From: Actinokineospora fastidiosa | Lineage (GTDB): Bacteria > Actinomycetota > Actinomycetes > Mycobacteriales > Pseudonocardiaceae | NCBI RefSeq assembly: GCF_014648415.1 | Contig: NZ_BMRB01000001.1 | Coordinates: 620,001 to 684,000, forward strand | Length of the DNA stretch: 64,000 nucleotides | Direction: 5' to 3' | In this document: piece by piece, positions 63,209-64,000 of the stretch | Position numbering within the stretch: position 1 is the first letter of the stretch | Layout of the letters: the number at the start of each line of letters is the position of its first letter | The notes under the pieces: model-generated | Seen by the model: the letters and a program-made list of their open reading frames with translations, nothing else | Told to the model about the DNA's origin: nothing | Databases searched by the model: none | Position numbers and translations under genes: made by a program

Positions 63209-64000
63209 TCACTCCCCGATGACGGACGGCGCGGTGATCTGGTCGGTGCCGAAGGTGTCCTCCGGGTCCGGCTCGACCAGGTACGACGGCCGCTGGTGCT
63301 CCAGGTCCTCATCGCCCTGGCCGCCGCGACCGCCAGCACCGGCGCCCGCTCCGGCGCCAGCGCCGCGGCCAGCGCCGCCAGCACCCGCGCCCGCGCCGCC
63401 GGGCCGCCCGCCCGCGCCGGGGCCGCCCTGGCCCATGCCCGCGCCGAGCCCGGGCTTCGCGCCGGGTCCGCCCGCGCCCCCGGGACCGCCGGGCCCGCCG
63501 CCGAACGGGCCGCGCGGCCCGCCGGTGAGGGAACGGCCGCCGGTGGGGCCGGTCGGGCCGGTGCTGACCGGGCTGAACGGGCCGGGGCCCTGCGTCGGGC
63601 CGGGCTGCGGGCCGGGTCCGGGGGTCGGGTTGACCGTGACCGGCGGCTGCACGGGCGAGGTCTGCGGCGGGGTGTAGCCGGAGAGGTCGGTGCCGGTGTC
63701 GAGGCCGTCGTAGCCCGGGGCCGGGGGCACCGTGTGCGGGTTGGTGGCGTGGTGGCCGTCGATGAAGCCCGGCCTGCTGTCCCCGTCGCCGGTGCTGCCG
63801 CGCGGGGTGTAGGAGTCGGTGCTGCCCGTGCGGTCGTAGGTGACCCGGGTGCCGTCCTGGAAGCCGTCGCCGCCGCCGGTGTCGGTGCTGCGCGGGGGCG
63901 GCGGCACGAAGGTCGGCGTGCGCGAGTCGATCTCGGCCATCGTGTTGGTGTACTCGGTCATGTACTTGACCTGCTCGGCCTTGACCGCCCTGGCCTGCTC
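63209..64000 (-). CDS. PPE-like protein, C-terminal part (cut by window edge)
   Basis: The frame is open to the last base, so at least 263 codons belong to a longer gene. The visible N-terminal end (EQARAVKAEQVKYMTEYTNTMAEIDSRTP, split by the edge) continues the helical part. A ~150-residue Pro/Gly/Ala-rich region follows (for example GAGAGAGAGGRGGQGDEDLEHQ). The C-terminus RPSYLVEPDPEDTFGTDQITAPSVIGE (last 27 residues) is a conserved tail of PPE-domain proteins in Pseudonocardiales. It is probably secreted by the type VII system with the help of the EspG encoded 5 bp downstream. The PPE domain itself lies outside the window. Confidence 0.72.
   Translation of the reverse strand, partial: EQARAVKAEQVKYMTEYTNTMAEIDSRTPTFVPPPPRSTDTGGGDGFQDGTRVTYDRTGSTDSYTPRGSTGDGDSRPGFIDGHHATNPHTVPPAPGYDGLDTGTDLSGYTPPQTSPVQPPVTVNPTPGPGPQPGPTQGPGPFSPVSTGPTGPTGGRSLTGGPRGPFGGGPGGPGGAGGPGAKPGLGAGMGQGGPGAGGRPGGAGAGAGGAGRGAGAGAGAGAGGRGGQGDEDLEHQRPSYLVEPDPEDTFGTDQITAPSVIGE

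Overview
The window is high-GC DNA from an actinomycete, most likely a member of the Pseudonocardiales (the Saccharothrix / Actinosynnema / Actinokineospora kind of lineage). Lsr2, ClpC, a mycobacterial-type haem oxygenase (MhuD), an FtsH–fol–pan block and type VII secretion genes (EspG and PPE-like) occur beside a secondary-metabolite cluster with SARP and AfsR-like regulators. No species is claimed. No tRNA, rRNA, CRISPR array, transposase or phage gene was seen.

Region 1 (1–23,359) is the right part of a biosynthetic gene cluster that continues to the left of the window. It opens with a deoxysugar block: a partial SDR ketoreductase/epimerase, a 3,5-epimerase, an NDP-hexose 2,3-dehydratase, a sugar aminotransferase on the opposite strand, and a glycosyltransferase. 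The set fits a 3-amino-2,3,6-trideoxyhexose. A SARP/NB-ARC regulator and an opposite-strand flavin hydroxylase follow. Then 17 genes run on the + strand from 8,077 to 23,359, with most stops and starts overlapping: KR, ACP, dehydratase, a GcvT-like protein, a single-chain fused KS–KS, nitroreductase-like protein, FAD oxidoreductase, epoxide-hydrolase-like protein, malonyltransferase, two divergent AcpS-type proteins, a SnoaL–ABM protein with a Cys tail, a second hydrolase, a parallel beta-helix protein and a three-gene ABC exporter. KS, KR and DH without enoylreductase, aromatase or cyclase suggests a type II-like synthase that builds a polyene chain. The chain would then be oxidised, glycosylated and exported. 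The starter unit and final product cannot be read from the window.

Region 2 (23,395–31,439) holds an NLR-like NB-ARC/TPR protein with an amyloid-motif-like N-terminus, a DUF445 membrane protein, a zinc ABC importer (znuA-znuC-znuB) with a candidate Zur site, a LacI-type regulator and a membrane-anchored protein.

Region 3 (31,612–62,270) is chromosomal core whose order matches Mycobacterium tuberculosis Rv3588c–Rv3610c: carbonic anhydrase, mutY, hydrolase, mhuD, clpC1, lsr2, lysS, coaX, panD, panC, DUF2520 protein, an Rv3604c-like coiled-coil membrane protein, DUF3180 protein, folK, folB, folP, folE, ftsH. A lineage-specific segment (about 36,057–43,338: Sir2-like, AfsR-like regulator, endonuclease V, ABC-2 exporter, EEP-family protein) sits between mhuD and clpC1. 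An iron-regulated FhuF-like reductase with an IdeR/DmdR-type box lies beside clpC1. The pantothenate/CoA genes and the folate genes form two tightly packed minus-strand blocks.

Region 4 (62,455–64,000) contains an EspG-family chaperone and the C-terminal part of a Pro/Gly-rich PPE-like protein cut by the window edge. It is the start of a type VII secretion-related locus.
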